A DNA stretch of 64,000 nucleotides from Paucibacter sp. Y2R2-4. GTDB taxonomy: Bacteria > Pseudomonadota > Gammaproteobacteria > Burkholderiales > Burkholderiaceae_C. Made by a program: the position numbers and the translations under genes. Position 1 is the stretch's first letter. Each line of letters begins with the position of its first letter. Where the stretch lies: the NCBI RefSeq assembly GCF_025717535.1, contig NZ_JAJIRO010000003.1, forward strand, positions 62,001-126,000, read 5' to 3'. The notes below the pieces were generated by a model that saw only the letters and a list, made by a program, of their open reading frames with translations, was not told the origin of the DNA and ran no database searches. Of the stretch, positions 53,889 to 63,106 are shown one piece after another.

Positions 53889-54857
53889 TCAGCCGCGCTT
53901 TTGCAGGCGCGTCCAGCCCAGCAGACCAATCAGACCCAGCGAGGCCAGCAAAGCACTGGCCGGCTCGGGCACGGCTGCCGCCACGCCCAGGTACTGATAG
54001 CCGCTGTCCGAGCTGAAGCTGGCACCATCGGCCACTTGCAGGCCCAGATAGTCCGAGTGCGAGGCATCGCTGCTCAGCGAGCAATTGGCCAGATGGAAGC
54101 AGCGCACGCTGTTGTAAGCGGTGTAGCTCAGCTGAATATCGGTGCGCGTCGGCAGCAGCAGTGACAACTCCAGCGAGCCCGTGTAGCGGCCGTTGTCTTC
54201 GTTTCCATTGGTGTAGATGCCGTCCGGCCCGCCCAGGGCAACCTCACGGAACAAGTACTTGGACAAGTTCTCGCGCTGGGTGATGAACTGCTGCGTTTCC
54301 GGTGGGCAGTACATGCCGTCGCTGCCCAGATTGGTGCAGGTCGCACCCGGGTCGTAAGTGGGGTTGGCGACCTCGTAGCTCAGCGACAAGTCGCGGAAAG
54401 AGTTGGCCTGCATGAAGTGAGACAAACCGCCCACGCGGGCAAAGGCCTCAAAACCCAGGCCGGCGAACACGGTGTCGTAGTTCAAGGTCCACTTGACGGC
54501 CACATGATCGCCCGGGCCTTCAAAGCGCAGGCGGTCGCTCATGTCCAGGCGGGTGTAGGCATCGGCAATATTGGTTTGCTCGGTGAAGCCGCTCATCTGG
54601 ACCTGAGTGATCGACTTGAACATGCCGGTGCTGGGGTCGGCCCAAACATTGAGCGTGGCGGCCACACCGCCGGCCACGGCGCTGATCGGCCCCTGGCTGC
54701 TGAAGTTGCCGCTCGTCACGCTGTCGGGGAAGTTGTAGACAAACTGCTGGGTGGCTTGGTTCTCGGCGCTGGCACCGAACTGCAGCGAGGCCGCTGCTTG
54801 GGCGTTCAGGGCGGCGCAGCTCAACAGGGCAGCAAGGCAGACTTGGGTAGGAGTCAC
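53889..54857 (-). CDS. PEP-CTERM sorting domain protein
   Basis: Exported protein of about 322 residues. The start is unsure: GTG 54855-54857 opens the signal TPTQVCLAALLSCAALNAQA, and the frame runs further to a TTG at 54965. The C-terminus carries VPEPASALLASLGLIGLLGW followed by TRLQKRG, a standard PEP-CTERM signal for exosortase processing. The body contains Cys pairs (TCTNLGSDGMYC and RCFHLANCS) and beta-rich repeats. It shares no obvious similarity with the other PEP-CTERM protein outside the sorting signal. Function unknown. Confidence 0.85.
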   Translation of the reverse strand: MTPTQVCLAALLSCAALNAQAAASLQFGASAENQATQQFVYNFPDSVTSGNFSSQGPISAVAGGVAATLNVWADPSTGMFKSITQVQMSGFTEQTNIADAYTRLDMSDRLRFEGPGDHVAVKWTLNYDTVFAGLGFEAFARVGGLSHFMQANSFRDLSLSYEVANPTYDPGATCTNLGSDGMYCPPETQQFITQRENLSKYLFREVALGGPDGIYTNGNEDNGRYTGSLELSLLLPTRTDIQLSYTAYNSVRCFHLANCSLSSDASHSDYLGLQVADGASFSSDSGYQYLGVAAAVPEPASALLASLGLIGLLGWTRLQKRG

Positions 54858-55150
54858 GGGCGTCCGATTCAAAAGAGTGGCAACAAGGCTCGGGGTTATA
54901 CCTAGCTCAGTCGGATACGGCACTCCCTGAGCTGCGGGATGCTGAAAGTCAGCCCAGCGAGTCAAGTCAGTCGCTCAAGGGCACGGCGGACAAAAGCCTT
55001 GGCCAACCATCACGGCAAGTGCCACCTTCAGGCGGCTCATTTGCCGCTTCATCGCAAGGCCGTGAATGCGTGCAGGTACCGGGTTAAGCTCTCAGCATCG
55101 TGACCGTGTTTACGGGATACGCCGCAAACTCAAAGCCGGAGGAAATTGCC

Positions 55151-55486
55151 ATGTCAGACAGCATCGAATTGGAAAAACTGGCCGAACTGCACCAGCGCGG
55201 CGTTTTGAGCGCGGAAGAGTTCGCCCGCGCCAAAGAGCGCTTGCTGAGTGGCTCAACCGCCAAGCCCCATGCGGCTTCCGGCGAGATTCCGGGCATGGCC
55301 GCCATCAACGAACTGCGCCGCAGCCGCGAGGACCGTTGGCTGGGCGGTGTGTGCGGCGGCATCTCGCGCATCACCGGCATCGATGCCTGGATCTGGCGTC
55401 TCTTGTTCACCTTGCTGGTCTTGTGTGTGGGCACGGGCTTGTTCGTCTACGTCTTGCTGTGGATCTTCGTACCCGAAGACCAATAA
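55151..55486 (+). CDS. PspC-domain protein with SHOCT-like N-terminus
   Basis: Protein of 111 residues from ATG 55151, preceded by GGAGGAAA. The N-terminal helical segment LEKLAELHQRGVLSAEEFAR resembles a SHOCT motif. It is joined to a PspC domain (RSREDRWLGGVCGGISRITG) with one long membrane helix (LFTLLVLCVGTGLFVYVLLW). PspC proteins sense inner-membrane stress in the phage-shock response. The rest of a psp operon is not next to it. Confidence 0.9.
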   Translation: MSDSIELEKLAELHQRGVLSAEEFARAKERLLSGSTAKPHAASGEIPGMAAINELRRSREDRWLGGVCGGISRITGIDAWIWRLLFTLLVLCVGTGLFVYVLLWIFVPEDQ

Positions 55487-55558
55487 GCCGTTGTCACGCG
55501 GACTTTTGCAAATGCGCGTAGGCTTGCGCGCTTGTCTGTTTGCAAGGAACCCTGAACC

Positions 55559-56167
55559 ATGAAGCTCTATTACAGCCCCGGCGCTTGCTCCCTGTCTCCC
55601 CACATCGCGCTGCGCGAAGCGGGCTTGGCTTTCGAGCTGGTGCTGGCCAGCACCAAGACCAAGAAGCTGCAAGACGGCACCGACTTCTTCACCATCAACT
55701 CCAAGGGCTCGGTGCCTGTGCTGGAGCTGGACAATGGCGAGCGCCTGACCGAAGGCCCGGCCATCGTGCAATACATCGCCGACCAGGCCCCGGCTTCAAA
55801 CCTGGCGCCGGCCAACGGCACTTTTGCCCGCTACCGTCTGCAAGAGTGGTTGAACTTCATCACCTCCGAGCTGCACAAAGGCTTCTCGCCACTGTTCAAC
55901 CCGGCCACGACTGAAGAGTACAAGCCACAAGTGCGCGCCAAGCTGGCCGAGCGTTTCGCTTGGGTGGACGCGCAACTCGAGGGCAAGACTTATCTGCTGG
56001 GCGAACAGTTCAGCGTGGCTGACGCCTACCTGTTCGTGGTGTCGAACTGGGGCCAATACGTTGGCGTGGAAGTGGCCGCTTATCCGAATCTGGTGGCATT
56101 CCGTGCCCGTGTGGCTGCGCGCCCGGCGGTGGTCGAGGCGATGAAGGCGGAAGGCCTGATTCGCTGA
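55559..56167 (+). CDS. gstA: Glutathione S-transferase, GstA-like
   Basis: GST of 202 residues closely following the bacterial beta-class pattern. It begins KLYYSPGACSLSPHIALREA, with the active-site Cys10. The cis-Pro region INSKGSVPVLELDNGERLTE and the Glu-Gly-Pro-Ala glutathione contact (TEGPAIVQYIA) follow. The C-terminal helical domain has SVADAYLFVVSNWG. It conjugates or reduces electrophiles with glutathione. It is likely a single gene, preceded by a PspC gene. Confidence 0.94.
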   Translation: MKLYYSPGACSLSPHIALREAGLAFELVLASTKTKKLQDGTDFFTINSKGSVPVLELDNGERLTEGPAIVQYIADQAPASNLAPANGTFARYRLQEWLNFITSELHKGFSPLFNPATTEEYKPQVRAKLAERFAWVDAQLEGKTYLLGEQFSVADAYLFVVSNWGQYVGVEVAAYPNLVAFRARVAARPAVVEAMKAEGLIR

Positions 56168-56197
56168 AGCGGCGGATCGTAGGCCGCCCGCTGAGCC

Positions 56198-56707
56198 TCA
56201 GATGGCGGCTTGCTTATGAGTTGGCGCGGTAGCCTCGGGCGTTAGGCCGCGAACACCAAGGTTGAACTTGATGGCCTTGTCCGGGGACTGCGCCTCCACG
56301 GCAATTGAAGTTCCGTTGGGGATCAGATAGTTTTGTTCAAACTCCAGCTGCCAGTCTTGCGGGCTGGTTTTTGAATCAAGTCGTACGGCCACCGCCACTG
56401 GGTCGTTCAGGCGCTGGGCGGCAGCGGGGAGCTTCCCTGGTAGCGGACGACTGACGCGAAAGGTGTAACGCCGCTCCGGCCCTTGAATCCCGGTTTCTTG
56501 AAACGCCAGGGAGGCCGGCTCGCCCTCTTTCAGTCGCAGCTCAAAGCGGTGGTCATCGCCGCGGATTTGCAACTGAAACCATTGTGCGGCCGATTCCTCG
56601 CTGGCGGCCGGGTTGGCGGCATGAGCCAGTGTCCCCACGGCGGCAATTGAGCCGAGAGCCAAAGCAGCGCCCGTCATGGCGGACTTCAATGCGAGGCTTC
56701 GATACAT
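56198..56707 (-). CDS. Exported hypothetical protein
   Basis: A 169-residue protein from ATG 56705-56707, with GGGAG 6 bases upstream. The signal peptide is KSAMTGAALALGSIAAVGTLAHA. The mature part is rich in Glu, Arg, Gln and aromatic residues (WFQLQIRGDDHRFELRLKEG, QDWQLEFEQNYLIPNG) and looks like a small beta-sheet domain. No family is recognised. It lies between two transcription units: gstA ends 30 bases away on the other strand, and the ABC genes end 117 bases upstream. Function unknown. Confidence 0.75.
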   Translation of the reverse strand: MYRSLALKSAMTGAALALGSIAAVGTLAHAANPAASEESAAQWFQLQIRGDDHRFELRLKEGEPASLAFQETGIQGPERRYTFRVSRPLPGKLPAAAQRLNDPVAVAVRLDSKTSPQDWQLEFEQNYLIPNGTSIAVEAQSPDKAIKFNLGVRGLTPEATAPTHKQAAI

Positions 56708-56824
56708 GAGGGCTCCCGGGATGAAAAAGGGGGGCTGGGCGATGTGGCGCATGAATGGTCTAACGTTAAGAGACCACGCCATCCTTGGCATGCTTGTTTA
56801 CCCTAATTGCGCGGTGCTGCGTGC

Positions 56825-57550
56825 TCAGCCGCTGACCATGCCGTCAATCACCTGAATGGTGCGGTCGCAGCGCTGCGCCAACTCGGGGTTGTGGGTAACG
56901 AAGAGGATGGCCGTGCCCTGCTCTTGGTTGACGCGGCGCAGCAGCTCAAAGACGGCGTCGGCGCTCTTGGTGTCGAGATTGCCGGTGGGCTCATCGGCGA
57001 GCAAGAGCGCCGGCTTCATGGCCAGCGCGCGGGCCACGGCGACGCGCTGCTGCTGACCGCCACTGAGATTGCCGGCCAGATGGTCTTGCCAGGGCGTCAG
57101 GCCGACGCTGGCGATCAGCGTCTGGGCTCGCTCATACATTTCAGCATTCGGGAATCCCGCCGCGCCCAGCATCGGCATCATCACGTTCTCCAGCGCGGTG
57201 AAGGCGGTGATCAGGTGGTGGTACTGGAACACAAAGCCGATGTTGTGGCCGCGCAAGCGGGTCAAGGCCGGGTCGTCCAGCTGAGTGGTCTCTTCGCCGC
57301 AGATGGCCAAGGTGCCGCTGCTGGGCCGGTCCAGCAAGCCGACGATATTGAGCAGCGTGCTTTTGCCCGAGCCCGAGGGGCCCATCACCGCGCAGAATTC
57401 GCCGCGGTGCAGCGTCAGGTCGATGCCGTGCAGGATCTCGGCCTCGATGGAGGTGCCGGGGTTGAAGACCTTGCGCACCTCGTGCAGGCGCACGATCTCC
57501 TCGCGGGCTGGCGCTGTGGCGGCATCCACAGTGCGCCTTAGGGGCTGCAT
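56825..57550 (-). CDS. ABC transporter ATPase, LolD/MacB-type
   Basis: ATP-binding subunit of 241 residues from ATG 57548-57550, one base after the permease stop. Walker A is [14 protein letters not shown], the signature is [15 protein letters not shown], Walker B is [17 protein letters not shown], and the switch His is in [10 protein letters not shown]. The insert [23 protein letters not shown] is typical of the LolD/MacB branch. It energises the FtsX-type permease encoded upstream. The three genes run adaptor, permease, ATPase in one tight operon. Confidence 0.93.
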   Translation of the reverse strand: MQPLRRTVDAATAPAREEIVRLHEVRKVFNPGTSIEAEILHGIDLTLHRGEFCAVMGPSGSGKSTLLNIVGLLDRPSSGTLAICGEETTQLDDPALTRLRGHNIGFVFQYHHLITAFTALENVMMPMLGAAGFPNAEMYERAQTLIASVGLTPWQDHLAGNLSGGQQQRVAVARALAMKPALLLADEPTGNLDTKSADAVFELLRRVNQEQGTAILFVTHNPELAQRCDRTIQVIDGMVSG

Positions 57551-57551
57551 C

Positions 57552-58850
57552 TCAAGCACGGATCGCCACCACCGGGTCCAGCCGCGCCGCGCGCAACGCC
57601 GGCGCAAAGGCGGCGATCAAGCCGGTCAGCGTCGCCAGCAGCAGGGCGGCGGCGAACAAACGCGGGTCGAACACCAGCGGGAACAGCGGCGTGCCATCGG
57701 CATTGCGTGCATAGCGCTGCCACAAGCCTAAGGCGAGGGCGCCGATCGCGCTGCCTGCCAGCGAGCCGCCCAGGCCCAGCAGGCCGCCTTGCAGCAAAAA
57801 CACCCGCAGGATCTGGGCCTGTGAAATACCCATGGCCCGCAGAATGCCGATCTCTCGCGACTTCTGCACCACCACCACCACCAGCACGCTGGCAATGCCA
57901 AAGGCCACGGACAGGCCAACAAAGAAGCGGATCGCGGTATTGGCCGTGGTCTGCGCGCTCACCGCTGAGAAAAACTGCGCGCTCGATTTGATCCAGCTGT
58001 CCGCCTCAACGCCGGTGCTGGCGGCAATCAGCTGCGCGATGCGTTCGGCCGCGTAAACATCGGCCACCGTCACATCCAGGCTGGTGACGCCGCCGGGCAG
58101 GCCCAGCAGGCTCTGGGCCGTGTGTAAGGTGACAAAAGTGCTGCGCAAATTGGCGCCTTTGTTGCCGAGGTCGAAGATGCCGGCGATGCTCAGCGTGCTG
58201 ACGCTGGCGGGTGTGGCGGCGCTGTTGCCATTGCTATTGCCATTGCTACCACCGCCGCTGGCCGTGGTCAGGCGCAGCTTGTCGCCCACAGCTACGCCAA
58301 GGTCATGGGCCAGGTCCAGGCCAATCAAGATGTCGGTGGCATTGATCTGGCCTTGGCCGCGCACCAGCTTGTCTTGCAGGTCCACGATGCGGTAGTAGAG
58401 CTCGGGCTCGATGCCATTGACCGAGATCGCCCGGCTGGCATTGCCGCGTAGCAGCAGGGCCGAGCCACTGGCCAGCGGCGACACCACCACCACGCCGGGC
58501 GTGCTGCGCGCCTGCGCGGCCACGGCCTGCCACTGGTCGATCGACTTGAGTTTTTGCAGCGGCGGCTGGACGATGGCGCCCGGCTGCTCGAGCGCTGTGG
58601 CCGCTCGCAGGGCGCGGGTCACTTGCTGCGGCGGCAGCAATTGGATGTGCGCTTGCGCCGACAAAACGCGCCGAATGAAATTGCCTTGCAGCCCCGACAG
58701 CAGGGCCGACATGAACACAATCACGCCCACGCCGATGGCCACGCCCACGATGATGAACAGCGTTTGCAAGCGCCCTTCGCGCAAAAAGCGCAGGGCGACG
58801 ATCCACTCGAAGGGCAGGTAGGGCGGCAATTTGCTGCTCATACGGCGCAT
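57552..58850 (-). CDS. FtsX/MacB-like ABC permease
   Basis: Membrane subunit of 432 residues with one N-terminal helix (about 20-42), a large periplasmic domain and three C-terminal helices, the layout of MacB, LolC/E and FtsX proteins. The FtsX segment is [21 protein letters not shown] Gly/Asn/Ser-rich tract near the middle of the periplasmic domain is encoded by a 12-base repeat at 58225-58253. It differs from true MacB in having the ATPase on a separate gene. The start overlaps the adaptor stop by one base. Confidence 0.9.
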   Translation of the reverse strand: MRRMSSKLPPYLPFEWIVALRFLREGRLQTLFIIVGVAIGVGVIVFMSALLSGLQGNFIRRVLSAQAHIQLLPPQQVTRALRAATALEQPGAIVQPPLQKLKSIDQWQAVAAQARSTPGVVVVSPLASGSALLLRGNASRAISVNGIEPELYYRIVDLQDKLVRGQGQINATDILIGLDLAHDLGVAVGDKLRLTTASGGGSNGNSNGNSAATPASVSTLSIAGIFDLGNKGANLRSTFVTLHTAQSLLGLPGGVTSLDVTVADVYAAERIAQLIAASTGVEADSWIKSSAQFFSAVSAQTTANTAIRFFVGLSVAFGIASVLVVVVVQKSREIGILRAMGISQAQILRVFLLQGGLLGLGGSLAGSAIGALALGLWQRYARNADGTPLFPLVFDPRLFAAALLLATLTGLIAAFAPALRAARLDPVVAIRA

Positions 58851-60148
58851 CAGGGCAGGGTGGCTTGAGGCGCGGCGCTGGCGCTGCTGCCCACAGACGA
58901 CGGCGCGCCGGCCTGGGCTGCTGTCGGTTTGACACGCACCCGCGCGCCAGCGGCCACCGGCTCATGGCTCAGCACCACGGTGTCGCCCTCGGCCAGGCCT
59001 GAGAGCAGCTCGGCATAGCCGCCGCTGCGCAAACCGAGACGCAGCTCGCGGCGGCTCAGGTGCTGGTCGGCGTCGACTCGCAGTGCCCAAGGCGTGGCGC
59101 TGTTGGCCTCATGCACCGCAATCAGCGGCAGCAGCAAGGCCTTCGGCTTGCGAGCCACCTCGATGTCTACCGAAACCGTCATGTCCTGGCTCAGCTGCGG
59201 CGGCGGGCGGGGTACGTCCAACTTCACTTCGACGGCACCGGTCTGCGCATTCACGCCGGGGTTGATGAAGACCAACTCGGCGGCAAAGCGCTGCTCGGGG
59301 AAGGCGTCGGCTGAGGCCAGCGCTTTTTGGCCCGGCGCGATCAGGCGCAGATTGCGCTCGTCGATGCTCAAGACCAATTGGCTGCGGCCGCTGGGCGACA
59401 GGGTCATCAAGCGCTTGCCGGCTTGCACCACATCGCCCACCTCCACATCGCGGGTGATCAAGGTGCCGGCACTGGGAGCCAGGATGCGGGCATAACGGCT
59501 GCGCGCAGCGGCGGCCTCGGCGCTGGCTTGGGCCTGGGCCAGCGCGGCTTCGGCGAGGGCATGGTCGCTGCCGCTGGGGCGCAGCGATTCGCTTTGTTTT
59601 TGGCTCAGACGCCACTGCGACTCGGCCAGCACGAGGGCGGTGCCGGCTTGGTCCAGCGCGGCCTCGCCGATGAAACCTTGCTCGAACAAGGCCTGTTGGC
59701 GGCGCAGCTGCGCTTGCGCATTCGTCCAGTTGGCTTGGGCTTGGCGCTGCTGCTGTTCGGCCACGGGCGCTTGCAATTCGGCCACCTGCCTCACACGCGC
59801 TTGGGCCTGGCGCACGGCCAGCTCGGCTTGGCGTTGGCTGGCGCGCAACTCGGTGGACTCCAGCTCCACCAAGACGGCGCCGGCCTCGACCATTTGCCCT
59901 TCGGCCACGGGCACGCGAGCGACGGTGCCGGTGATCTGCGCGGCAATGTCCACCCGGTGCGGTGTTTCGACCCGGCCGCTGGCCACCACCGACTGCACGA
60001 AATCACGCCGCAGCACCTGCTCGGTGGCAACCTCCGGCCCTTGCCAGCGCCGCCAGCCGATCAGCAGGCCGCCCAGCAACACGGCCACCAGCGCCCAGCG
60101 GGACTTCCATCCCAGGCCGTGAAGCCAGGTCGCGGGGTTCAATTTCAT
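58850..60148 (-). CDS. Periplasmic adaptor of the MacA/HlyD type
   Basis: Adaptor of 432 residues with one N-terminal membrane helix (WALVAVLLGGLLIGW) and the lipoyl start TEQVLRRDFVQSVVASGRVE. Barrel-lipoyl segments are ITGTVARVPVAEGQMVEAGA and APSAGTLITRDVEVGDVVQA, flanking a long Gln/Ala coiled coil. The C-terminal part has VFINPGVNAQTGAVEVKLDV. It links the permease to an outer-membrane channel such as TolC, not encoded beside it. It is the first gene of the operon. Confidence 0.92.
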   Translation of the reverse strand: MKLNPATWLHGLGWKSRWALVAVLLGGLLIGWRRWQGPEVATEQVLRRDFVQSVVASGRVETPHRVDIAAQITGTVARVPVAEGQMVEAGAVLVELESTELRASQRQAELAVRQAQARVRQVAELQAPVAEQQQRQAQANWTNAQAQLRRQQALFEQGFIGEAALDQAGTALVLAESQWRLSQKQSESLRPSGSDHALAEAALAQAQASAEAAAARSRYARILAPSAGTLITRDVEVGDVVQAGKRLMTLSPSGRSQLVLSIDERNLRLIAPGQKALASADAFPEQRFAAELVFINPGVNAQTGAVEVKLDVPRPPPQLSQDMTVSVDIEVARKPKALLLPLIAVHEANSATPWALRVDADQHLSRRELRLGLRSGGYAELLSGLAEGDTVVLSHEPVAAGARVRVKPTAAQAGAPSSVGSSASAAPQATLP

Positions 60149-60310
60149 GCAAGGCAGCCCATGGTGAATTTGCAGTCAGTCTCGGCGCGTGCGGCTGGCC
60201 GCGTCTTGCGCTAGATCAAGCCTGCCGCAGTGGCCCAAGCCGTGCCCCTGCCTTGCTGTTTTGGCGCATCGGTCCCAGGTGAGCCTGGGCTTGCTGGGAG
60301 AATCCGGCGC

Positions 60311-60928
60311 ATGTCGACCCCTTCACTTCGAGCGCAGGCGCAGCAGATCCTGACTGTCTATTTGGCGCGAGCATTCCCCGATGAGTCTGCGCGTTTGCAG
60401 GCCCTGTCCCAACAACTCGCTGAAGATGCACAAGACCCGTTTTGCCGCAGCAATCTGCGCGGCCACATCACCACCAGCGCGGTGGTGCTGGACCCGGCGG
60501 CGCAGCAGCTCTTGTTGATTCACCACAAGACCCTGGACCGCTGGTTGCAGCCCGGCGGGCATTTCGAGCCGAATCAGGCGGCCGACCCTTTGCTGGCCTC
60601 GGCCCAGCGCGAGGCGAGCGAGGAAACGGGCGTCAGCCAGCTGCTGCCGCACCCCGAGTGGCGCGACCCGGTCTCGGGCTTGGCGCTGCCGTTTGACATC
60701 GACAGCCATCCGATTCCGGCCAACCCGCGCAAGCAAGAAGGCCCGCATTGGCATCATGACTATGCCTATCTGCTCTTGGCCGATGCGGCGCAGAGTCTGA
60801 GCCCGCAAATCGCCGAGGTGCATGCGGCGGCCTGGCTGCCCTTGGCCGAGCTGGCGCAGCTGCCGGATCAGCGCATGCGGCTTCTGGGGGAGAAGCTGTC
60901 GCGCTTGGGGCTCACCACCGCCCCCTGA
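60311..60928 (+). CDS. Nudix hydrolase
   Basis: Nudix-fold pyrophosphohydrolase of 205 residues from ATG 60311. The box reads LQPGGHFEPNQAADPLL and AQREASEETGV. The REASEETGV core is intact, but the Glu that usually lies eight residues before it is Asp, and the spacing to the first Gly is longer by three. It also has HHDYAYLLLADAAQ. A hydrolase for a nucleoside diphosphate derivative is likely. The 162 bases before it separate it from the adaptor on the other strand. Confidence 0.9.
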   Translation: MSTPSLRAQAQQILTVYLARAFPDESARLQALSQQLAEDAQDPFCRSNLRGHITTSAVVLDPAAQQLLLIHHKTLDRWLQPGGHFEPNQAADPLLASAQREASEETGVSQLLPHPEWRDPVSGLALPFDIDSHPIPANPRKQEGPHWHHDYAYLLLADAAQSLSPQIAEVHAAAWLPLAELAQLPDQRMRLLGEKLSRLGLTTAP

Positions 60929-61045
60929 CTTTCGCTTGGGTCATTTGGATCGCCTAGACTGCGCGGCTTTGCGCGCTCTTGCTTGCTTTTGCACGAGCGG
61001 CGCGCTTGACCTCAGGGCGGCCATCTCAAGAGCGGCCTCGCAGAC

Positions 61046-62980
61046 ATGAAGCTTCGATTTTCAGCCCCGGCTTTGCCGACGACTCTCGCTCTGTGCCTGG
61101 CCGCACTGGGCTCCGCCCAGGCCAATGACGCCGCTGTACAAGCCGCCAGCGATGCCTTTGGCACCAGCATCGGCCGCGAGACCATTGGCCTCTACACCAG
61201 CAGCAGCGTGCGCGGTTTTTCGCCCACGGCGGCAGGCAATGTGCGGCTCGAAGGTTTGTATTTCGACCAGGTCTGGGGCATCAGCGCACGCTTGCGCGAG
61301 TCCAGCAAGGTGCGTGTCGGCCTGTCGGCACAAGGCTTTGCTTTCCCCGCACCGACCGGCATCGTGGACCACAGCCTGCGTCGTCCGCTCGACGAGGGCC
61401 GCAGCAATGGTCAGTTGATGCTGACCACCGACAGCTGGGGCGGCCAGTTTCTGGACCTGGACTTCAACCAAAGCCTGGCCGAGGGCAAGGCCGCCGTGAC
61501 CGGTGGCCTGTCGCTGGGCCTGCCCGAGTACACCAACGGCACCAAGGGCCAGTACGGCACTGGCAGCTTGGCCTTCTGGTGGCGGCCGCAGGCCAGCACC
61601 GAAGCCATGGTCTTCGTCTCGGCCATCGACACGCCTTTTGACCGCACCGGCCCGCAGGTCTCCAGCGCCGACGCCGAGCTGCCGCCTTTGGGCGAGCAGC
61701 GCAAGTTCCAAGGGCCCGACTGGGCCAGCTACCGTGGTACCGGCCGCAACTATGGCGGCTTGTTGCGCCATGCCTTTGATGCGCAATGGCAGCTGCGCGC
61801 TGGGCTCTTCCACTCGGAGTCCGATGACCGGTCGGGCTTCAGTAATCTGCTCTTGAATATGCGGCCGGACGGCACGGCGCAGCGCCTGATCATTGCCGAT
61901 GCGCCCAGCAAAGTGGCGTCTGACAGCGGCGAGCTCCGCCTGAGCTGGGCCTTCAGCCCGGCGCCCTGGGCGCAGCGGGTGCATCTGCAGTTGGCCGGCC
62001 GCGCGCGCGATCGGCGTTTGGGCGATTCGCAGACCTTTGATTACGGTCGCGTCAGTCAGACCGAGACCTTCCAGCCGCCCGAGCCGGTGTTCAGCTTCGA
62101 CCCACGCCAAAGCCTGGACGAGGTGCGCCAGTCCTGGCTGGGCCTGGCTTATGAGTTGCGCTGGGCGCAGCAGCTGGAGCTGAACCTCGGCGTGCAGCAA
62201 ACCCATTACCGCAAGCGCGTCAGCCGCCCCGATCAGCCCATGGCCGAAACCAGCGACGCGCCGCTGCTCTACAACCTCAGCGCCGCCTGGCATTGGAGCC
62301 CGACGCTGGCTTTCTACGCCGGCCTGACCCATGGCCTGGAAGAAAGCGGCGTGGCCCCGGGCAACGCCAGCAACCGCAATCAAGCCATGCCGGCCATCAA
62401 GACCTCGCAACACGATGCCGGTCTGCGCTGGCAGTTGCACCCCAAGATGAAGCTGGTGGCCGGTGTGTTTGAGGTGCGCAAGCCCTATTACAACCTCGAC
62501 GCCAAGCAGCTCTACAGCGAGCTGGGCGATGTGCAGCACCGCGGCATTGAGATTTCGCTGAACGGCCAGCCGGCGCCCGAGTGGCAGCTGGTGGGCGGCG
62601 CTGTGCTGATGCAGCCGCGCGTGCTGGGCGAGGGCGTGAGCCTGGGCCGTGTTGGCGCCAAGCCTGTGGGCCAGCCGGAACGAGTCTTCAAGCTCAACAC
62701 CGTCTGGCGGCCCGCGGCTCTGGGCGGCTTGAGCCTGGATGCCGGCCTGACGCACAACGGCGCCATGCCCGCCACACGCGACAACCGCGTCGAGCTGCCT
62801 GCCATCACCGAGCTGGATCTGGGCCTGCGTTGGCCCTTCCAGTTAGGCGCCCAGCCCTCGGCCCTGCGTCTGCTGCTCAGCAATGCGCTGAATCGCCGCA
62901 GCTATGAGCTGCGCGGCAGCGGCAGCTATGCCGAGCGACCCGGCCGCCTGCTGGCGCTGACGGTCGATACCCGCTGGTAA
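61046..62980 (+). CDS. TonB-dependent receptor-like outer-membrane barrel
   Basis: Outer-membrane protein of 644 residues with a signal peptide (LPTTLALCLAALGSAQA). The N-terminal part (about 25-115) is a short plug-like region (ETIGLYTSSSVRGFSPTAAG, FDQVWGISARL) without a clear TonB box. The rest is a beta-barrel with alternating strands, ending in RLLALTVDTRW with a C-terminal aromatic, as in barrels. The segment LLLSNALNRRSYELRGSGSY is the usual late TonB-receptor motif. The shortened plug suggests an atypical receptor. The substrate is unknown. Confidence 0.82.
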   Translation: MKLRFSAPALPTTLALCLAALGSAQANDAAVQAASDAFGTSIGRETIGLYTSSSVRGFSPTAAGNVRLEGLYFDQVWGISARLRESSKVRVGLSAQGFAFPAPTGIVDHSLRRPLDEGRSNGQLMLTTDSWGGQFLDLDFNQSLAEGKAAVTGGLSLGLPEYTNGTKGQYGTGSLAFWWRPQASTEAMVFVSAIDTPFDRTGPQVSSADAELPPLGEQRKFQGPDWASYRGTGRNYGGLLRHAFDAQWQLRAGLFHSESDDRSGFSNLLLNMRPDGTAQRLIIADAPSKVASDSGELRLSWAFSPAPWAQRVHLQLAGRARDRRLGDSQTFDYGRVSQTETFQPPEPVFSFDPRQSLDEVRQSWLGLAYELRWAQQLELNLGVQQTHYRKRVSRPDQPMAETSDAPLLYNLSAAWHWSPTLAFYAGLTHGLEESGVAPGNASNRNQAMPAIKTSQHDAGLRWQLHPKMKLVAGVFEVRKPYYNLDAKQLYSELGDVQHRGIEISLNGQPAPEWQLVGGAVLMQPRVLGEGVSLGRVGAKPVGQPERVFKLNTVWRPAALGGLSLDAGLTHNGAMPATRDNRVELPAITELDLGLRWPFQLGAQPSALRLLLSNALNRRSYELRGSGSYAERPGRLLALTVDTRW

Positions 62981-63032
62981 CAAGTAACGACTTGAAAGCA
63001 GCGAAGAAAACCCAGCTAAGCGATTCTGCCTA

Positions 63033-63084
63033 GGCGGCCCGGCGTAGACAGTACTGGCGTACGGCAAGCCGGGCCAACGCCGCC
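63033..63084. terminator. Hairpin between convergent genes
   Basis: GGCGGCCCGGC and GCCGGGC-CAAC-GCCGCC can pair with a four-base bulge around a 24-base loop in the 126-base gap between the convergent TonB-receptor-like and DUF3034 genes. It may act as a bidirectional terminator. A short T run (GTTTTATT) follows on the plus side. Confidence 0.35.
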
Positions 63085-63106
63085 AGAAGGGTTTTATTCG
63101 CTGCGC

